From the NCBI RefSeq assembly GCF_029382225.1, contig NZ_JARLTC010000002.1, positions 558,001 through 622,000 on the forward strand: DNA of 64,000 bases. Reading direction: 5' to 3'. This document shows, piece by piece, positions 1 through 10,207 of this stretch (positions are counted from its first letter, which is position 1; the number at the start of each line of letters is the position of its first letter). Below the pieces are notes generated by a model. That model made no database searches. It worked only from the letters and a program-made list of their open reading frames with translations, and was not told the DNA's origin. The position numbers were made by a program, and so were the translations under genes. The stretch comes from Spongiactinospora sp. TRM90649 (lineage in GTDB: Bacteria; Actinomycetota; Actinomycetes; Streptosporangiales; Streptosporangiaceae).

Positions 1-165
1 CATGGCGCTGGTGAGCACCTTGTAGACGGGCTCGCTCGCCGCCTGGGGAGCGAACTGCAGCACGGCCTGCGCCTCCGAAGCGGGCAGCCCGCGAATGAGG
101 TCCACCACACGGCGGGCCTTCTGGGGCGTGACACGGACGAACCGCGCCTGAGCCCTGGCTTCCAT
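1..165 (-). CDS. rplV: 50S ribosomal protein L22, 3' end beyond window
   Basis: The first 55 codons of L22 are visible. The ATG is at 163-165 and the product begins [19 protein letters not shown], the conserved start of the family; the rest lies beyond the left edge. L22 lines the peptide exit tunnel of the large subunit. The gene follows rpsS by 25 bp in the S10 operon and is surely co-transcribed with it. The truncation is only the window boundary. Confidence 0.95.
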   Translation of the reverse strand, partial: MEARAQARFVRVTPQKARRVVDLIRGLPASEAQAVLQFAPQAASEPVYKVLTSAM

Positions 166-190
166 CGCTTACTCCTCGTTTCTGAAGGCG

Positions 191-469
191 CTACCGCCGG
201 CTACGCCGGTCTTCCTTGACGTGGCTGCGGAAGGTCCGCGTAGGAGCGAACTCGCCCAGCTTGTGGCCGATCATCGCCTCGGTGATGAACACCGGGACGT
301 GCTTGCGACCGTCGTGGACGGCGATCGTGTGACCGAGCATGTCGGGCACGATCATGGAGCGCCGCGACCACGTCTTGATGACGTTCTTGGTCCCCTTTTC
401 GTTCTGGACGTCCACCTTCTTCTGCAGGTGGTCGTCCACGAAGGGGCCCTTCTTAAGGCTACGTGGCAT
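191..469 (-). CDS. rpsS: 30S ribosomal protein S19
   Basis: 92 residues, the usual S19 length, starting [15 protein letters not shown] and with the family block [20 protein letters not shown] in the middle. S19 binds the head of the 30S subunit next to S13. It lies 11 bp after rplB and 25 bp before rplV, so it belongs to the S10 operon. The C-terminal tail (EDRRSRR) is basic, as expected for an rRNA contact. Nothing is unusual. Confidence 0.98.
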   Translation of the reverse strand: MPRSLKKGPFVDDHLQKKVDVQNEKGTKNVIKTWSRRSMIVPDMLGHTIAVHDGRKHVPVFITEAMIGHKLGEFAPTRTFRSHVKEDRRSRR

Positions 470-480
470 CTCGCTTGCTC

Positions 481-1317
481 CTACCGCTTCTTCCTCTTGC
501 TCCGACGACGGATGATCAACCGGTCACTGGACTTGTTGGCCTGGCGGGTACGACCCTCCGGCTTGCCCTTGGGGTTGACCGGGTGGCGACCACCGGAGGT
601 CTTGCCCTCACCACCGCCGTGCGGGTGGTCGACCGGGTTCATGGCCACACCTCGCACCGAAGGACGCTTGCCCTTCCAGCGCGCCCGGCCGGCCTTGCCG
701 AGGTTGATGTTGCCCTGCTCGGCGTTGCCGACCTGGCCCACCGAGGCCCGGCACCGCACATCGACCATGCGCATTTCACCGGACGGCATACGCAGCGTGG
801 CGTACTGCCCCTCCTTGGCCAGGAGCTGGATCTGCGCGCCCGCGGAACGGCCCAGCTTGGCGCCACCGCCCGGCTTCAGCTCCACCGCGTGGATGAAGGT
901 ACCGGTCGGGATGTTGCGCAGCGGCAGGCAGTTGCCCGGCTTGATGTCGGCCCCGGGGCCGTTCTCGACCCGGTCGCCCTGCTTGAGGCCGGCCGGCGCG
1001 ATGATGTAGCGCTTCTCGCCATCGGCGTAGTGGAGCAGCGCGATGCGGGAGGTGCGGTTCGGGTCGTACTCGATGTGCGCGACCTTGGCCGGCACGCCGT
1101 CCTTGTCGTCCCGCCGGAAGTCGATGATCCGGTAGGCGCGCTTGTGGCCACCGCCCTGGTGGCGCGCGGTCACCTTGCCGTGTACGTTACGGCCGCCCTT
1201 GTTGTGAAGGGGAGCAAGCAGCGACTTCTCGGGTGTGCTGCGCGTGATCTCGGAGAAGTCCGAGACACTCGCGCCGCGACGACCCGGCGTCGTCGGCTTG
1301 TACTTACGGATGCCCAT
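481..1317 (-). CDS. rplB: 50S ribosomal protein L2
   Basis: 278 residues, full length. It begins [14 protein letters not shown] and has the C-terminal signature [20 protein letters not shown] with the histidine near the peptidyl-transferase centre. L2 is needed for subunit association. It sits between rplW (49-bp gap) and rpsS (11-bp gap) in the S10 operon. The very basic C-terminal tail ends in RRRSKRKKR. Assignment is certain from the motif and the context. Confidence 0.98.
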   Translation of the reverse strand: MGIRKYKPTTPGRRGASVSDFSEITRSTPEKSLLAPLHNKGGRNVHGKVTARHQGGGHKRAYRIIDFRRDDKDGVPAKVAHIEYDPNRTSRIALLHYADGEKRYIIAPAGLKQGDRVENGPGADIKPGNCLPLRNIPTGTFIHAVELKPGGGAKLGRSAGAQIQLLAKEGQYATLRMPSGEMRMVDVRCRASVGQVGNAEQGNINLGKAGRARWKGKRPSVRGVAMNPVDHPHGGGEGKTSGGRHPVNPKGKPEGRTRQANKSSDRLIIRRRSKRKKR

Positions 1318-1366
1318 CTCTTTCGTTCATCCTTCGTCGGTGCTGGCTACGGGTTCGGACGGCGGT

Positions 1367-1669
1367 TCAGCCGACCTGGCCGAAGATGTCGATCCGGTCG
1401 TCTCCCGCCAGGCTCACGATCGCCCGCTTGGTGTCGGGACGCTTGCCGAAGCCCGCGCGGGTCCGCTTGCGCTTGCCCTGCCGGTTGATGGTGTTGACGC
1501 TGCTGACCTTGACGCCGAAGATCTGCTCGACAGCGATCTTGATCTGCGTCTTGTTCGCCGTCTTCTTCACCAGAAACGTGTACTTGTTGAACTCATCGAT
1601 CAGGCCGTAGCTCTTCTCAGAGACGATCGGCTTGATGATGATGTCGCGCGGGTCGGCGACCTTCTCCAT
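1367..1669 (-). CDS. rplW: 50S ribosomal protein L23
   Basis: 100 residues containing the L23 signature ([15 protein letters not shown] near the N-terminus and the [20 protein letters not shown] loop). L23 forms the docking platform for trigger factor and SRP at the tunnel exit. The ATG shares its A with the TGA stop of rplD (TGATG), so the two genes are translationally coupled. Standard S10-operon position. Confidence 0.98.
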   Translation of the reverse strand: MEKVADPRDIIIKPIVSEKSYGLIDEFNKYTFLVKKTANKTQIKIAVEQIFGVKVSSVNTINRQGKRKRTRAGFGKRPDTKRAIVSLAGDDRIDIFGQVG

Positions 1670-2316
1670 CAGGCGTCCTCCTGCCCGCTCTTGCCCAGCC
1701 GGGTGACGACCTGGTCGTACGCGGCCTGCGTGAAGACCACGTCGTCATTGACGAGCACGTCGTAGGTGTTGAGCTGCCCGGCGTCCAGCAGGTGGACCTC
1801 GGGAGCGTTACGCAGGCTCAGCCAGGTCAGCTCGTCGGCCTCGTCGAGGACGACCAGGACCGAACGGGCCTGCGTGATCTTGCGCAGCGCCTGCAGCGCC
1901 GCCTTGGTCTTGGGCGTCTCGCCGTCGACCAGGTCGCTCACTACGTGGACGCGGCCGAGCGAGGCGCGGTCGGACAGGGCGCCGCGCAGCGCGGCGGCCT
2001 TCATCCGCTTGGGGGTGCGCTGGGAGTAGTCACGCGGCACGGGGCCGTGGACCACGCCGCCACCGGCGAACTGCGGGGCGCGGGTCGAACCCTGACGGGC
2101 CCGGCCGGTGCCCTTCTGGCGGTACGGCTTCTTGCCGCCACCGCGGACCTCACCACGGCTCTTGGCCTTGTGGGTGCCCTGCCGGCGAGCGGCGAGCTGG
2201 GCCACGACCACCTGGTGGATCAGCGGGACGTTCACCTTGGCGCCGAAGATCTCCTCCGGCAGCTCCACCGTGCCGACCTTCGCACCGCCGCGGTCGAGGA
2301 CGTCAACGGAACTCAC
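1669..2316 (-). CDS. rplD: 50S ribosomal protein L4
   Basis: 215 residues with a GTG start at 2314-2316. It has the L4 loop [19 protein letters not shown] (around residues 60-78) that reaches the exit tunnel. The start overlaps the rplC stop as GTGA and the stop overlaps the rplW start by one base, so rplC-rplD-rplW are tightly coupled. In E. coli L4 also autoregulates the S10 operon; whether it does so here cannot be seen. Confidence 0.98.
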   Translation of the reverse strand: MSSVDVLDRGGAKVGTVELPEEIFGAKVNVPLIHQVVVAQLAARRQGTHKAKSRGEVRGGGKKPYRQKGTGRARQGSTRAPQFAGGGVVHGPVPRDYSQRTPKRMKAAALRGALSDRASLGRVHVVSDLVDGETPKTKAALQALRKITQARSVLVVLDEADELTWLSLRNAPEVHLLDAGQLNTYDVLVNDDVVFTQAAYDQVVTRLGKSGQEDA

Positions 2317-2966
2317 TTGGCAGCCCCCTTCTTAACAGCGGTGCGAATGAGGACCAGGCTGCCGTTGGCGCCGGGGATCGCACCCTTGATCAGGATGAGG
2401 TTCTTCTCGGCGTCCACGGAGTGGACCTTCAGGCTCTGCACGGTGGTCCGGACGTTGCCCATCCGGCCCGCCATCCGCAGGCCCTTGAAGACGCGGCCGG
2501 GAGTGGCGCATCCGCCGATGGAGCCGGGCGAACGGTGCTTGCGCTGGGTGCCGTGCGAGGCGCCCAGGCCGCCGAAGCCGTGACGCTTCATGACGCCAGC
2601 GAAGCCCTTGCCCTTGCTCTTGCCCGTCACGTCGACGAACTGGCCGGCCTCGAAGGCGTCGGCGAGGACTTCCTGGCCGACGGTGTACTCGGTCGCGTCG
2701 TCCGTGCGGACCTCGGTGAAGTAGCGGCGCGGGGTGATGTCGTGCTTACGCAGGTAGTCACCCAGCGGCTTGTTGACCTTGCGCGGGTCGACCTGTCCGT
2801 AACCGAGCTGGATGGCGGAGTAGCCGTCCTTGTCCTGGGTGCGGACCCTGGTCACCACGCACGGACCGGCCTCGACGACGGTCACCGGTACGAGCCGGTT
2901 GTCCGCGTCGAAGACCTGGGTCATGCCGAGCTTCTTGCCCAGGACGCCCTTGATCTGCTTAGCCAT
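2313..2966 (-). CDS. rplC: 50S ribosomal protein L3
   Basis: 217 residues, full length. It starts [19 protein letters not shown] and has the family block [20 protein letters not shown] followed by [14 protein letters not shown], the loop near the peptidyl-transferase centre that carries the methylated glutamine in other bacteria. It starts 14 bp after rpsJ and overlaps rplD by 4 bp. Second gene of the S10 operon. Confidence 0.98.
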   Translation of the reverse strand: MAKQIKGVLGKKLGMTQVFDADNRLVPVTVVEAGPCVVTRVRTQDKDGYSAIQLGYGQVDPRKVNKPLGDYLRKHDITPRRYFTEVRTDDATEYTVGQEVLADAFEAGQFVDVTGKSKGKGFAGVMKRHGFGGLGASHGTQRKHRSPGSIGGCATPGRVFKGLRMAGRMGNVRTTVQSLKVHSVDAEKNLILIKGAIPGANGSLVLIRTAVKKGAAK

Positions 2967-2980
2967 GTCAGTGCGTTCCC

Positions 2981-3289
2981 TCAGTACTTGATCGAGATGT
3001 CGACGCCGGACGGGAGATCCAGTCGCATGAGCGCGTCGACGGTCTTCGCGGTCGGGTCGAAGATGTCGATCAGCCGCTTGTGCGTCCGCATCTCAAAGTG
3101 CTCGCGGCTGTCCTTGTACTTGTGCGGCGAGCGGATGACGCAGTACACGTTCTTCTCGGTCGGCAGCGGCACCGGGCCCGCGACCTTCGCGCCGGTCCGT
3201 GTCACCGTCTCGACGATCTTCTTGGCCGAGCTGTCAATGACCTCGTGGTCATAGGCCTTGAGCCGGATGCGGATCTTCTGTCCCGCCAT
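2981..3289 (-). CDS. rpsJ: 30S ribosomal protein S10 / NusE
   Basis: 102 residues ending [19 protein letters not shown] and then the [11 protein letters not shown] tail, typical of S10. It works both in the 30S head and as the NusE antitermination factor bridging NusG and the ribosome. First gene of the S10 operon, 234 bp downstream of tuf. That gap holds the tuf terminator and a long imperfect palindrome, consistent with an independent S10 promoter. Confidence 0.98.
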   Translation of the reverse strand: MAGQKIRIRLKAYDHEVIDSSAKKIVETVTRTGAKVAGPVPLPTEKNVYCVIRSPHKYKDSREHFEMRTHKRLIDIFDPTAKTVDALMRLDLPSGVDISIKY

Positions 3290-3372
3290 AGTGGCCTCGG
3301 TGTCCTTCGCTGTCGTCCTGTAAAAGCATCGTGCGGCGATGCGCCGCCTTCGTTGGGCTCACCGCCCGATCC

Positions 3373-3419
3373 GTGATCTTGCAGGTGTTTCGATCGAGTC
3401 GAAACCGCTGCGAGATCAC
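3373..3419 (-). promoter_or_regulatory. Imperfect 47-bp palindrome in the S10-operon leader
   Basis: Arms GTGATCT (3373-3379) and AGATCAC (3413-3419), then GCAG/CTGC, then GTTTCGA/TCGAAAC pair around a 5-nt centre (3394-3398), with two small symmetric mismatches. It lies about 85-130 nt upstream of the rpsJ start, between the tuf terminator and rpsJ. It could be a leader-RNA hairpin, a regulator site or an attenuator. I do not recognise it as a named S10 leader. Confidence 0.5.
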
Positions 3420-3476
3420 GGCCTTGTGCGGTGGCCGCGCGAGACGCCGGCCATACGGCCCGCCCCTCTCGTGGTT

Positions 3477-3510
3477 CGGCGGTCGGCCTCTTGTGGGAGG
3501 CCGACCGCCG
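3477..3510 (-). terminator. Hairpin terminator after tuf
   Basis: Perfect 14-bp stem CGGCGGTCGGCCTC / GAGGCCGACCGCCG with a 6-nt loop (3491-3496), starting 13 bp downstream of the tuf stop. There is no U-tract, as is common for actinobacterial intrinsic terminators. It separates the str operon (rpsL-rpsG-fusA-tuf) from the S10 operon. Confidence 0.75.
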
Positions 3511-3523
3511 CCCCGCGGTCGTT

Positions 3524-4717
3524 CTACTTGATGATCTTGATGACGTTACCGGCGCCGACGGTCCGGCCACCCTCACGAATCGCGAACTTGAGGCCGTCCT
3601 CCATCGCGATCGGCTGGATGAGCTGGACGACCATCTCGGTGTTGTCACCGGGCATGACCATCTCGGTGCCCTCGGGCAGCTGCACCACGCCGGTCACGTC
3701 CGTCGTCCGGAAGTAGAACTGCGGACGGTAGTTGTTGAAGAACGGCGTGTGGCGGCCACCCTCGTCCTTGGCCAGGATGTAGACCTGGGCCGTGAACTCG
3801 GTGTGCGGGGTCGTGGTGCCCGGCTTGATGACACACTGACCGCGCTCGACCTGGTCGCGCTTGATGCCGCGGAGCAGCAGCGCCGCGTTGTCGCCCGCGT
3901 GACCCTCGTCCAGCATCTTGTTGAACATCTCGATGCTGGTGACGGTCGTGGTGGTCTTCTCCTCCTGGATGCCGATGATGTCGACGGTCTCGTTGACCTT
4001 GACGACACCGCGCTCGATCCGGCCGGTGACGACGGTGCCACGACCGGTGATCGAGAAGACGTCCTCGATCGGCATCAGGAACGGCTTGTCGATGGCGCGC
4101 GGCGGCTCGGGAACGCTCTCGTCCACGGCGTCCATCAGCTCGACGATGGAGTCGGCCCACTTGGCGTCGCCCTCAAGCGCCTTGAGCGCCGAGACGCGGA
4201 TCACGGGCAGGTCGTCGCCGGGGAACTCCTGAGCGGTCAGCAGCTCGCGGACCTCGAGCTCGACGAGCTCCAGGATCTCCTCGTCGTCCACCATGTCGGC
4301 CTTGTTCAGGGCGACCACGATGTACGGCACGCCGACCTGGCGGGCCAGGAGCACGTGCTCCTTGGTCTGCGGCATCGGGCCGTCGGTGGCGGCGACCACG
4401 AGGATCGCGCCGTCCATCTGCGCCGCACCGGTGATCATGTTCTTCACGTAGTCGGCGTGACCGGGACAGTCCACGTGGGCGTAGTGCCGCTTCTCGGTCT
4501 GGTATTCGACGTGCGCGATGGAGATGGTGATACCGCGAGCCTTCTCCTCGGGCGCCTTGTCGATCTTGTCGAACGGGGTCGCCTTGTTCAGCTCAGGGTA
4601 GCGCTCGTGGAGCACCTTGGTGATCGCCGCGGTCAGAGTGGTCTTGCCGTGGTCGATGTGCCCAATGGTGCCGATGTTCATGTGCGGCTTGGTCCGCTCG
4701 AACTTGGCCTTGGCCAC
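3524..4717 (-). CDS. tuf: Elongation factor Tu
   Basis: 397 residues. G1 GHIDHGKTT near residue 19, G3 [12 protein letters not shown] near 81 and G4 NKADM near 136 define the GTPase; domain II and III sequences follow to [13 protein letters not shown]-Tu delivers aminoacyl-tRNA to the A site. It follows fusA by 62 bp and ends at a strong hairpin, so it is the last gene of the str operon. It is the only tuf seen in this window. Confidence 0.98.
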   Translation of the reverse strand: MAKAKFERTKPHMNIGTIGHIDHGKTTLTAAITKVLHERYPELNKATPFDKIDKAPEEKARGITISIAHVEYQTEKRHYAHVDCPGHADYVKNMITGAAQMDGAILVVAATDGPMPQTKEHVLLARQVGVPYIVVALNKADMVDDEEILELVELEVRELLTAQEFPGDDLPVIRVSALKALEGDAKWADSIVELMDAVDESVPEPPRAIDKPFLMPIEDVFSITGRGTVVTGRIERGVVKVNETVDIIGIQEEKTTTTVTSIEMFNKMLDEGHAGDNAALLLRGIKRDQVERGQCVIKPGTTTPHTEFTAQVYILAKDEGGRHTPFFNNYRPQFYFRTTDVTGVVQLPEGTEMVMPGDNTEMVVQLIQPIAMEDGLKFAIREGGRTVGAGNVIKIIK

Positions 4718-4779
4718 TGCTCTGTCTCCTTAGAGATTCTGACTGACTTTCGTCTTCTCAACTCAGGCTAGGGGGAGTG

Positions 4780-6879
4780 CTACTCGCCCCGAACCTTCGC
4801 GACGATCTCCTGAGCGATGCCCGGAGGCACTTCCGCGTAGGAGTCGAACTGCATGCTGTAGACAGCCCGGCCCTGGGTCCTGCTGCGCAGGTCACCCACG
4901 TAACCGAACATCTCCGACAGCGGGACGAGGGCCTGGATGACCTTGGCCCCGGTCCGGTCTTCCATGGCCTGAATCTGCCCGCGGCGGCCGTTGAGGTCGC
5001 CGATGACATCGCCCATGTAGTCTTCCGGCGTCGTCACCTCGACCGACATGACCGGCTCAAGGAGCACGGCGCTCGCCTTGCGAGCGGCCTCCTTGAAGGC
5101 CATCGATCCGGCGATCTTGAACGCCATTTCCGAGGAGTCGACGTCGTGCGCCTGTCCGTCGGTCAGCGTCACCTTGACGCCCACCATCGGGTAGCCGGCC
5201 AGCACGCCGAACTCGGCGGCCTCCTGCGCGCCCGCGTCCACCGAAGGGATGTACTCCCTGGGGATGCGGCCACCGGTGACCTTGTTCGCGAACTCGTAAC
5301 CGTCGTTGCCCTCGCCGAGCGGCTCAAGGTTGATGATCACCCGCGCGAACTGGCCGGAACCACCGGTCTGCTTCTTGTGGGTGTACTCGACCTTCTCCAC
5401 CTTGCGGCGAATGGTCTCGCGGTAGGCCACCTGCGGACGACCGACGTTGGCCTCGACCTTGAACTCGCGGCGCATCCGGTCGACCAGGATCTCCAGGTGC
5501 AGCTCGCCCATGCCCCAGATGACCGTCTGACCGGTCTCCTCGTCGCGGCGGACCTGGAAGGACGGGTCCTCCTCGGCCAGGCGCTGGATGGCGGTGCTGA
5601 GCTTCTCCTGGTCGCCCTTGGTCTTGGGCTCGATGGCCACGTTGATGACCGGCGCCGGGAAGGTCATCGACTCCAGGACCACCTGGTCGCTGGGGTCGCT
5701 GAGCGTGTCGCCCGTGGTGGTGTCCTTCAGGCCCATGACGGCGACGATCTGCCCCGCGGTCGCGCTCGGCCGCTCCTCACGCTTGTTGGCGTGCATCTGG
5801 TAGATCTTGCCGATCCGCTCTTTCTTGCCCTTCCCGGAGTTGATCACCTGGGAACCGGCCTCGAGCGAGCCCGAGTAGATGCGGAGGTAGGTGAGCTTGC
5901 CCAGGTGGGGGTCGCTCATGATCTTGAAGGCCAGCGCGGCGAACGGCTCCTTGGGGTCCGCGTGCCGCTCGACGACCTGCTCCTCGTTGCCGACCGCATG
6001 GCCCTTGAAGGCCGGGATGTCGATCGGAGCGGGCAGGTAGGCGACGATGGCGTCGAGCAGCGGCTGCACGCCCTTGTTCTTGAACGCGGTGCCGGTCAGG
6101 ACCGGGTTGACGGTGCCCGACAGCGTGGCGCGACGGATCGCCGCGACGAGCTGCTCCTCGGTCGGCTCGACGGCCTCCAGGTAGAGCTCCATCAACTCGT
6201 CGTCGTTCTCGGCGATGGTCTCGACCAGCTTGTCGCGCCACTCGCGAGCGGCGTCGACGTGGTCGGCCGGGATGTCGACGACGTCGTACATCTCGCCCTT
6301 CGCCGCCTCCTCGCTCCAGAGCAGGCCCTTCATCCGCACCAGGTCGATGACGCCGCGGAAGCCGGCCTCGACGCCCCAAGGGAGCTGGATGACCGCGGGA
6401 ACCGCGCCCAGACGGGTGACCATCATGTCGACGCAGCGGTGGAACTCCGCACCCACGCGGTCCATCTTGTTCACGAAGCAGATGCGCGGAACGTTGTAGC
6501 GGTCGGCCTGACGCCACACCGTCTCCGACTGCGGCTCGACGCCGGCGACACCGTCGAACACCGCCACCGCGCCGTCGAGGACGCGAAGGTTGCGCTCGAC
6601 CTCGATGGTGAAGTCGACGTGACCGGGAGTGTCGATGATGTTGATGGTGTTACCGGCCCACTCGCAGGTAGTCGCGGCAGACGTGATCGTGATGCCACGC
6701 TCCTGCTCCTGCTCCATCCAGTCCATCGTGGCGGCGCCGTCGTGGACCTCACCGATCTTGTAGTTGATGCCGGTGTAGAACAGGATGCGCTCGGTCGTCG
6801 TGGTCTTGCCCGCGTCAATATGGGCAATGATCCCAATATTGCGGACCTTGGCCAGGTCAAGAGCGGTCGTTGCGGCCAC
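4780..6879 (-). CDS. fusA: Elongation factor G
   Basis: 699 residues. GTPase motifs [15 protein letters not shown] (residues ~18), [15 protein letters not shown] (~87) and NKMDR (~141), then the domain III-V sequence including [14 protein letters not shown] and the C-terminal YGYVGDLRS-like [15 protein letters not shown]. It drives translocation and, with RRF, ribosome recycling. It lies between rpsG (75-bp gap) and tuf in the str operon. No internal stops or insertions. Confidence 0.98.
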   Translation of the reverse strand: MAATTALDLAKVRNIGIIAHIDAGKTTTTERILFYTGINYKIGEVHDGAATMDWMEQEQERGITITSAATTCEWAGNTINIIDTPGHVDFTIEVERNLRVLDGAVAVFDGVAGVEPQSETVWRQADRYNVPRICFVNKMDRVGAEFHRCVDMMVTRLGAVPAVIQLPWGVEAGFRGVIDLVRMKGLLWSEEAAKGEMYDVVDIPADHVDAAREWRDKLVETIAENDDELMELYLEAVEPTEEQLVAAIRRATLSGTVNPVLTGTAFKNKGVQPLLDAIVAYLPAPIDIPAFKGHAVGNEEQVVERHADPKEPFAALAFKIMSDPHLGKLTYLRIYSGSLEAGSQVINSGKGKKERIGKIYQMHANKREERPSATAGQIVAVMGLKDTTTGDTLSDPSDQVVLESMTFPAPVINVAIEPKTKGDQEKLSTAIQRLAEEDPSFQVRRDEETGQTVIWGMGELHLEILVDRMRREFKVEANVGRPQVAYRETIRRKVEKVEYTHKKQTGGSGQFARVIINLEPLGEGNDGYEFANKVTGGRIPREYIPSVDAGAQEAAEFGVLAGYPMVGVKVTLTDGQAHDVDSSEMAFKIAGSMAFKEAARKASAVLLEPVMSVEVTTPEDYMGDVIGDLNGRRGQIQAMEDRTGAKVIQALVPLSEMFGYVGDLRSRTQGRAVYSMQFDSYAEVPPGIAQEIVAKVRGE

Positions 6880-6954
6880 TTCTCTCGCGTCCTCGTCGTC
6901 TCGTCTCGTGCGGCCGGACCCAGGTGGGTGACACCCCGGCCCGGCCTGTGGGCA

Positions 6955-7425
6955 CTACCAGCGGTAGTGGGCGAAGGCCTTGTTGGACTCGGCCATCTTG
7001 TGCGTGTCCTCGCGCCGCTTGACACTGGCGCCGAGGCCGTTGCTCGCGTCGAGCAGCTCGTTCATCAGCCGCTCGGTCATGGTCTTCTCGCGGCGGGCGC
7101 GGGAGTACTGCACCAGCCAGCGCAGCGCCAGCGTGGTGCTGCGCGCGGCGCGCACCTCCACCGGCACCTGGTAGGTGGCGCCACCGACTCGGCGGCTGCG
7201 CACCTCAAGAGTGGGCTTGACGTTGTCGAGCGCCCGCTTGAGGGTGACCACGGGGTCGTTGCCGGTCTTGTCCCGGCAGCCCTCCAGGGCGTTGTAGACG
7301 ATGTGCTGGGCGAGCGAGCGCTTGCCGTTCAGCAGCACCTTGTTGATCAGTGCGGTCACCAGCGGGGAGCTGTAGACCGGGTCGGCCATGAGCTGGCGAC
7401 GACCTGCGGGGCCCTTACGCGGCAT
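6955..7425 (-). CDS. rpsG: 30S ribosomal protein S7
   Basis: 156 residues, starting [16 protein letters not shown] at the ATG 7423-7425; the frame stays open upstream but that part lies inside rpsL. The family blocks [15 protein letters not shown] and [14 protein letters not shown] are present. S7 nucleates assembly of the 30S head. The start lies 1 bp after the rpsL TGA, so the two are coupled. Confidence 0.97.
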   Translation of the reverse strand: MPRKGPAGRRQLMADPVYSSPLVTALINKVLLNGKRSLAQHIVYNALEGCRDKTGNDPVVTLKRALDNVKPTLEVRSRRVGGATYQVPVEVRAARSTTLALRWLVQYSRARREKTMTERLMNELLDASNGLGASVKRREDTHKMAESNKAFAHYRW

Positions 7426-7426
7426 C

Positions 7427-7801
7427 TCAGCTCTTCTCCCTCTTCGCGCCGTAGCGGCTGCGAGCCTGCTTGCGGTTGCGGACGCCCTGGGTGTCCAGCG
7501 AGCCGCGGATGATCTTGTAGCGAACACCCGGCAGGTCCTTCACACGGCCGCCGCGCACGAGCACGATCGAGTGCTCCTGCAGGTTGTGGCCGACGCCCGG
7601 GATATAGGCGGTCACCTCGATGCCGTTGGTGAGCCGCACACGAGCCACCTTCCGCAGGGCGGAGTTGGGCTTCTTCGGCGTGGTCGTGTAGACGCGCGTG
7701 CAAACACCCCGCCGCTGCGGGCTTCCCTTAAGAGCCGGGGTCTTGGTCTTACTGACCTTGTCCTGGCGGCCCTTGCGGACCAACTGCTGAATCGTGGGCA
7801 C
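7427..7801 (-). CDS. rpsL: 30S ribosomal protein S12
   Basis: 124 residues from a GTG at 7799-7801 ([15 protein letters not shown]), the conserved S12 start; the frame extends upstream but without family similarity. The two streptomycin-determining regions are wild type: [12 protein letters not shown] (Lys43 region) and [13 protein letters not shown] (Lys88 region). S12 acts in decoding. First gene of the str operon rpsL-rpsG-fusA-tuf. Confidence 0.97.
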   Translation of the reverse strand: MPTIQQLVRKGRQDKVSKTKTPALKGSPQRRGVCTRVYTTTPKKPNSALRKVARVRLTNGIEVTAYIPGVGHNLQEHSIVLVRGGRVKDLPGVRYKIIRGSLDTQGVRNRKQARSRYGAKREKS

Positions 7802-8325
7802 CGCGTCTCCGTTCGTGCAATCTGGCCGGTATCTCGGTTTCATGCATTGCTGCATTCGCAGGTACTGCCGGTGTCATGACCTGCTGTTCTACTGCTCTCG
7901 CCGACCCCCGCGCTCGGGCGTGTCGCGCTCTTGTCGCATCACGCACGGCCTAGACCGGGCTGTTGGGGAGAAGCCATGCCGCACCCGCCTGGACCCCTGG
8001 GCAGAGACCCACAGCGTCGAGCGCGCGCATGAGAGCCCATGTAGCCATGGGCACGAACGGATAGCCTACCCAGGCCCGCGCAGCACGTCAAAACGGCTGT
8101 CACGTGGGGCCTCGGCGCGGCGCGGCCGACGTGCTTTCCATGGTCCCCGGAAGACGCCGATCCCTCCGGCACGACGTCACCCATTCCGGACTCTCGCGGA
8201 ATTATAGCGGCGTTCCGGCGTCGTTATCGCGCTTTGCCCTCGATCCGGGCCCATCCGCTTGCCGAAGGTAAACGTAACTGATCACTGGCGCGTCTCAGGT
8301 GCAGCCCCACTTCTCAGGAGGCACC
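7802..8325. other. Non-coding gap: divergent promoter region upstream of rpsL and the DUF4352-like gene
   Basis: No convincing gene on either strand in about 520 bp. On the minus strand 8201-8206 reads TATAAT, a perfect -10 hexamer that is rare at this GC content, about 395 nt upstream of rpsL. No good -35 stands 17 bp before it (CGATAA). It is a weak candidate for a str-operon promoter. Several GC-rich stems are visible but none is a clear terminator. Confidence 0.35.
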
Positions 8326-8985
8326 ATGTCCCACCCGCACCACCCGCGCGCCGTGCGCGACACCGGGCCGCAGGGCAGGAGCCCGGCGTACTGGCTCGTG
8401 GCGACAGGGGCTCCGATCCTGTTGTTGTTCGGCTGCACCGCCGTGGCCACCGGCGCTCTGCGCACCCCGCCGCGCGTGTTCGACCAGCGGGATCCGATCG
8501 AGGAGCTGTCGGCCGTCTACGACGCTCCCCCGGCCGCCGGCCGCGTCGCCCAGGTGCGGCAGGACACCCGGCCCGCGCGGCTCGGCGAGACGATCATGCT
8601 GCGCGGGTCCGGCGACGTGGAGATCACCGTCACCGCCAAGCGTGTCGTGAACACCGGGACACCCGCGAGCGACCTGCTCAGGCCCAAGTCCGGCCACCGC
8701 TACTACGCGGTCGAGCTGACCATCGGCACCAGGAGCAGCGTCCCGTACACCGGCGTCCCAGCGGACGGCGCCGTGGTGTCCGACGCCGACGGCAACCGGT
8801 ACCCCGCCAGCGCCATCGGCGACGTCCGTGAAGGCGTCCCCCTCGGTTCGTTGAGCATCGCCCCCGGCGACAGCCGTAAGGGCCTGGTCGTCTTCGAGGT
8901 GCCGGAGAAGGCCCGGATATCCGCGCTCCAGCTCGGCCTCGACACCGGCTTCACCGACCAGCCCGCCGAGTGGCACTTCGGCTGA
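8326..8985 (+). CDS. Membrane-anchored DUF4352-like protein
   Basis: 219 residues from the ATG at 8326, chosen because AGGAGG lies 7 nt upstream. One transmembrane segment near residues 23-46 (YWLVATGAPILLLFGCTAVA) is followed by an extracytoplasmic beta-rich domain of about 130 residues. That domain has the pattern of DUF4352/telokin-like domains: ARLGETIMLRG, a central YYAVELTIGT strand, DADGNRYPAS, and a late SIAPGDSRKGLVVFEVP. Function unknown; relatives are surface proteins. Orientation is opposite to the str operon. Confidence 0.7.
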   Translation: MSHPHHPRAVRDTGPQGRSPAYWLVATGAPILLLFGCTAVATGALRTPPRVFDQRDPIEELSAVYDAPPAAGRVAQVRQDTRPARLGETIMLRGSGDVEITVTAKRVVNTGTPASDLLRPKSGHRYYAVELTIGTRSSVPYTGVPADGAVVSDADGNRYPASAIGDVREGVPLGSLSIAPGDSRKGLVVFEVPEKARISALQLGLDTGFTDQPAEWHFG

Positions 8986-9016
8986 CGGGTTTCATCCGCC
9001 CAGGAGGGGCAGAGGG

Positions 9017-9045
9017 CAGCCACACAGCCACACAGCCACACAGCA
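9017..9045. repeat. Short tandem repeat, period 8 (CAGCCACA x3.6)
   Basis: CAGCCACA occurs three times head to tail followed by CAGCA, in the 74-bp gap between two plus-strand genes, just before the ribosome-binding site of the second. Such repeats are prone to slippage and would change the upstream spacing. Confidence 0.8.
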
Positions 9046-9059
9046 TCGGGGGGAAGAAC

Positions 9060-9356
9060 ATGATGCGAACACTGCACAAGATGGGGATCCGGTCGGGGAT
9101 CTTCTACTTCGCCGGAGTCGCCTCGGTCGGTCTCTCCTTCGCCGCGTGGCTGGCGTCCCGGCAGTTGGAGGACGCGGGCCTGGACAGGGCCGACCGCTGG
9201 GGGCTCTTCATCGGCGAGTGGGCACCCACGTTCTTCGCCATGGGAGTGGCGCTGCGCATCGAGGAGACCCACTGCCAGGAGAGCGGCGGCGTCCACGACA
9301 TCGAGCACGAGCGTCATCGTCACCACGACCGGCAGGCGTCCATGGCCGGTGTGTGA
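9060..9356 (+). CDS. Small two-helix membrane protein, unknown function
   Basis: 98 residues from the ATG at 9060 (a second ATG follows at 9063) behind GGGGGGAAG. Two hydrophobic segments, near residues 13-31 and 46-63, the second reading FIGEWAPTFFAMGVALR. The C-terminal tail is His/Glu-rich (IEHERHRHHDRQ). It resembles short hypothetical membrane proteins common in actinomycetes, but I recognise no named family. The gene stands between the DUF4352-like gene and an alpha/beta hydrolase, all on the same strand. Confidence 0.65.
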   Translation: MMRTLHKMGIRSGIFYFAGVASVGLSFAAWLASRQLEDAGLDRADRWGLFIGEWAPTFFAMGVALRIEETHCQESGGVHDIEHERHRHHDRQASMAGV

Positions 9357-9434
9357 CCTCTGCGCGGTCCACGTGGGAGCGACCGTCTCCCACGTGGACA
9401 CCATCGTCACCGCGCGGAGGGGCAGAATGACCAC

Positions 9435-10145
9435 ATGCCCTCCACGCCTTCGCCGGTCCTCCTGCACAGCCCGCTGGTAGGCCCGCTGACCTGGGAGGCG
9501 ACGGCGATGTGCCTCCGGGAGGCGGGGCACGCAGCGGTCACCCCCTCACTGCTCGGCGCGCTGGAGGACGGCCCGCCGTACTACCCGGCGTTCGCACGCG
9601 CCGTCGCGGACGACTACCCGGGTGACGAGGACGGTCCTGTCGTCCTCATCGCGCACAGCGGGGCGGGGGCGCTGCTCCCGGCGGTCGCCGCGGCGCTCGG
9701 CGGCGCGGTGCGCGCCGCCGTCTTCGTGGACGCCGTGCTGCCCGCGCCCGGCGCCGACTGGTTCTCGACCGCTCCCGAGCACCTGCGCGGCCACCTGACC
9801 GCCCTCGTCCACGACGGACGGCTCCCGCCCTGGCACGAGTGGTTCCCGCCGGGAACGGTCGCCGCGCTGCTCCCCGACACCGCCCTCCGCGATCGGTTCA
9901 TCGCCGAACTCCCCCGCCTGCCCGTCGCCTACCTGCGCGAGCCCGCCCCGCCCGAAGACCCCTCCTGGGGCCGAGTACGCCCCGCCTACATACGGCTGAG
10001 CGCCGCCTACGACTCCGAGGCCGACGAGGCCGCCCGCCTGGGCTGGCCCGTCCTGCGCGCCGACGCCGACCACCTGGCCATGCTCACCCGCCCCGAGACG
10101 GTCGCCACACTGATCGCTCAGGCGATCCGGCGAACGACGGTGTAA
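9435..10145 (+). CDS. Alpha/beta hydrolase
   Basis: 236 residues. An N-terminal strand VLLHSPLVGPLTWE takes the place of the usual HG loop. The nucleophile elbow is AHSGAG near residue 75. A late ADADHLAML holds the probable catalytic histidine. This is the fold of small serine hydrolases such as esterases; the substrate cannot be predicted. The ATG follows a GGAGGGGC run by about 9 nt. The stop lies 62 bp before the sigma-factor remnant. Confidence 0.7.
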   Translation: MPSTPSPVLLHSPLVGPLTWEATAMCLREAGHAAVTPSLLGALEDGPPYYPAFARAVADDYPGDEDGPVVLIAHSGAGALLPAVAAALGGAVRAAVFVDAVLPAPGADWFSTAPEHLRGHLTALVHDGRLPPWHEWFPPGTVAALLPDTALRDRFIAELPRLPVAYLREPAPPEDPSWGRVRPAYIRLSAAYDSEADEAARLGWPVLRADADHLAMLTRPETVATLIAQAIRRTTV

Positions 10146-10207
10146 GAAGCGGGGCTCTCCGCTCACTTCCCTTCACTGGCGCATCCAAGGAAGGGAGGAA
10201 CGCACGC

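Noticed and set aside
4777-7512. Long plus-strand frame opposite fusA and rpsG
   Set aside because: Same antisense-shadow effect over a certain gene; the translated text has no motif.
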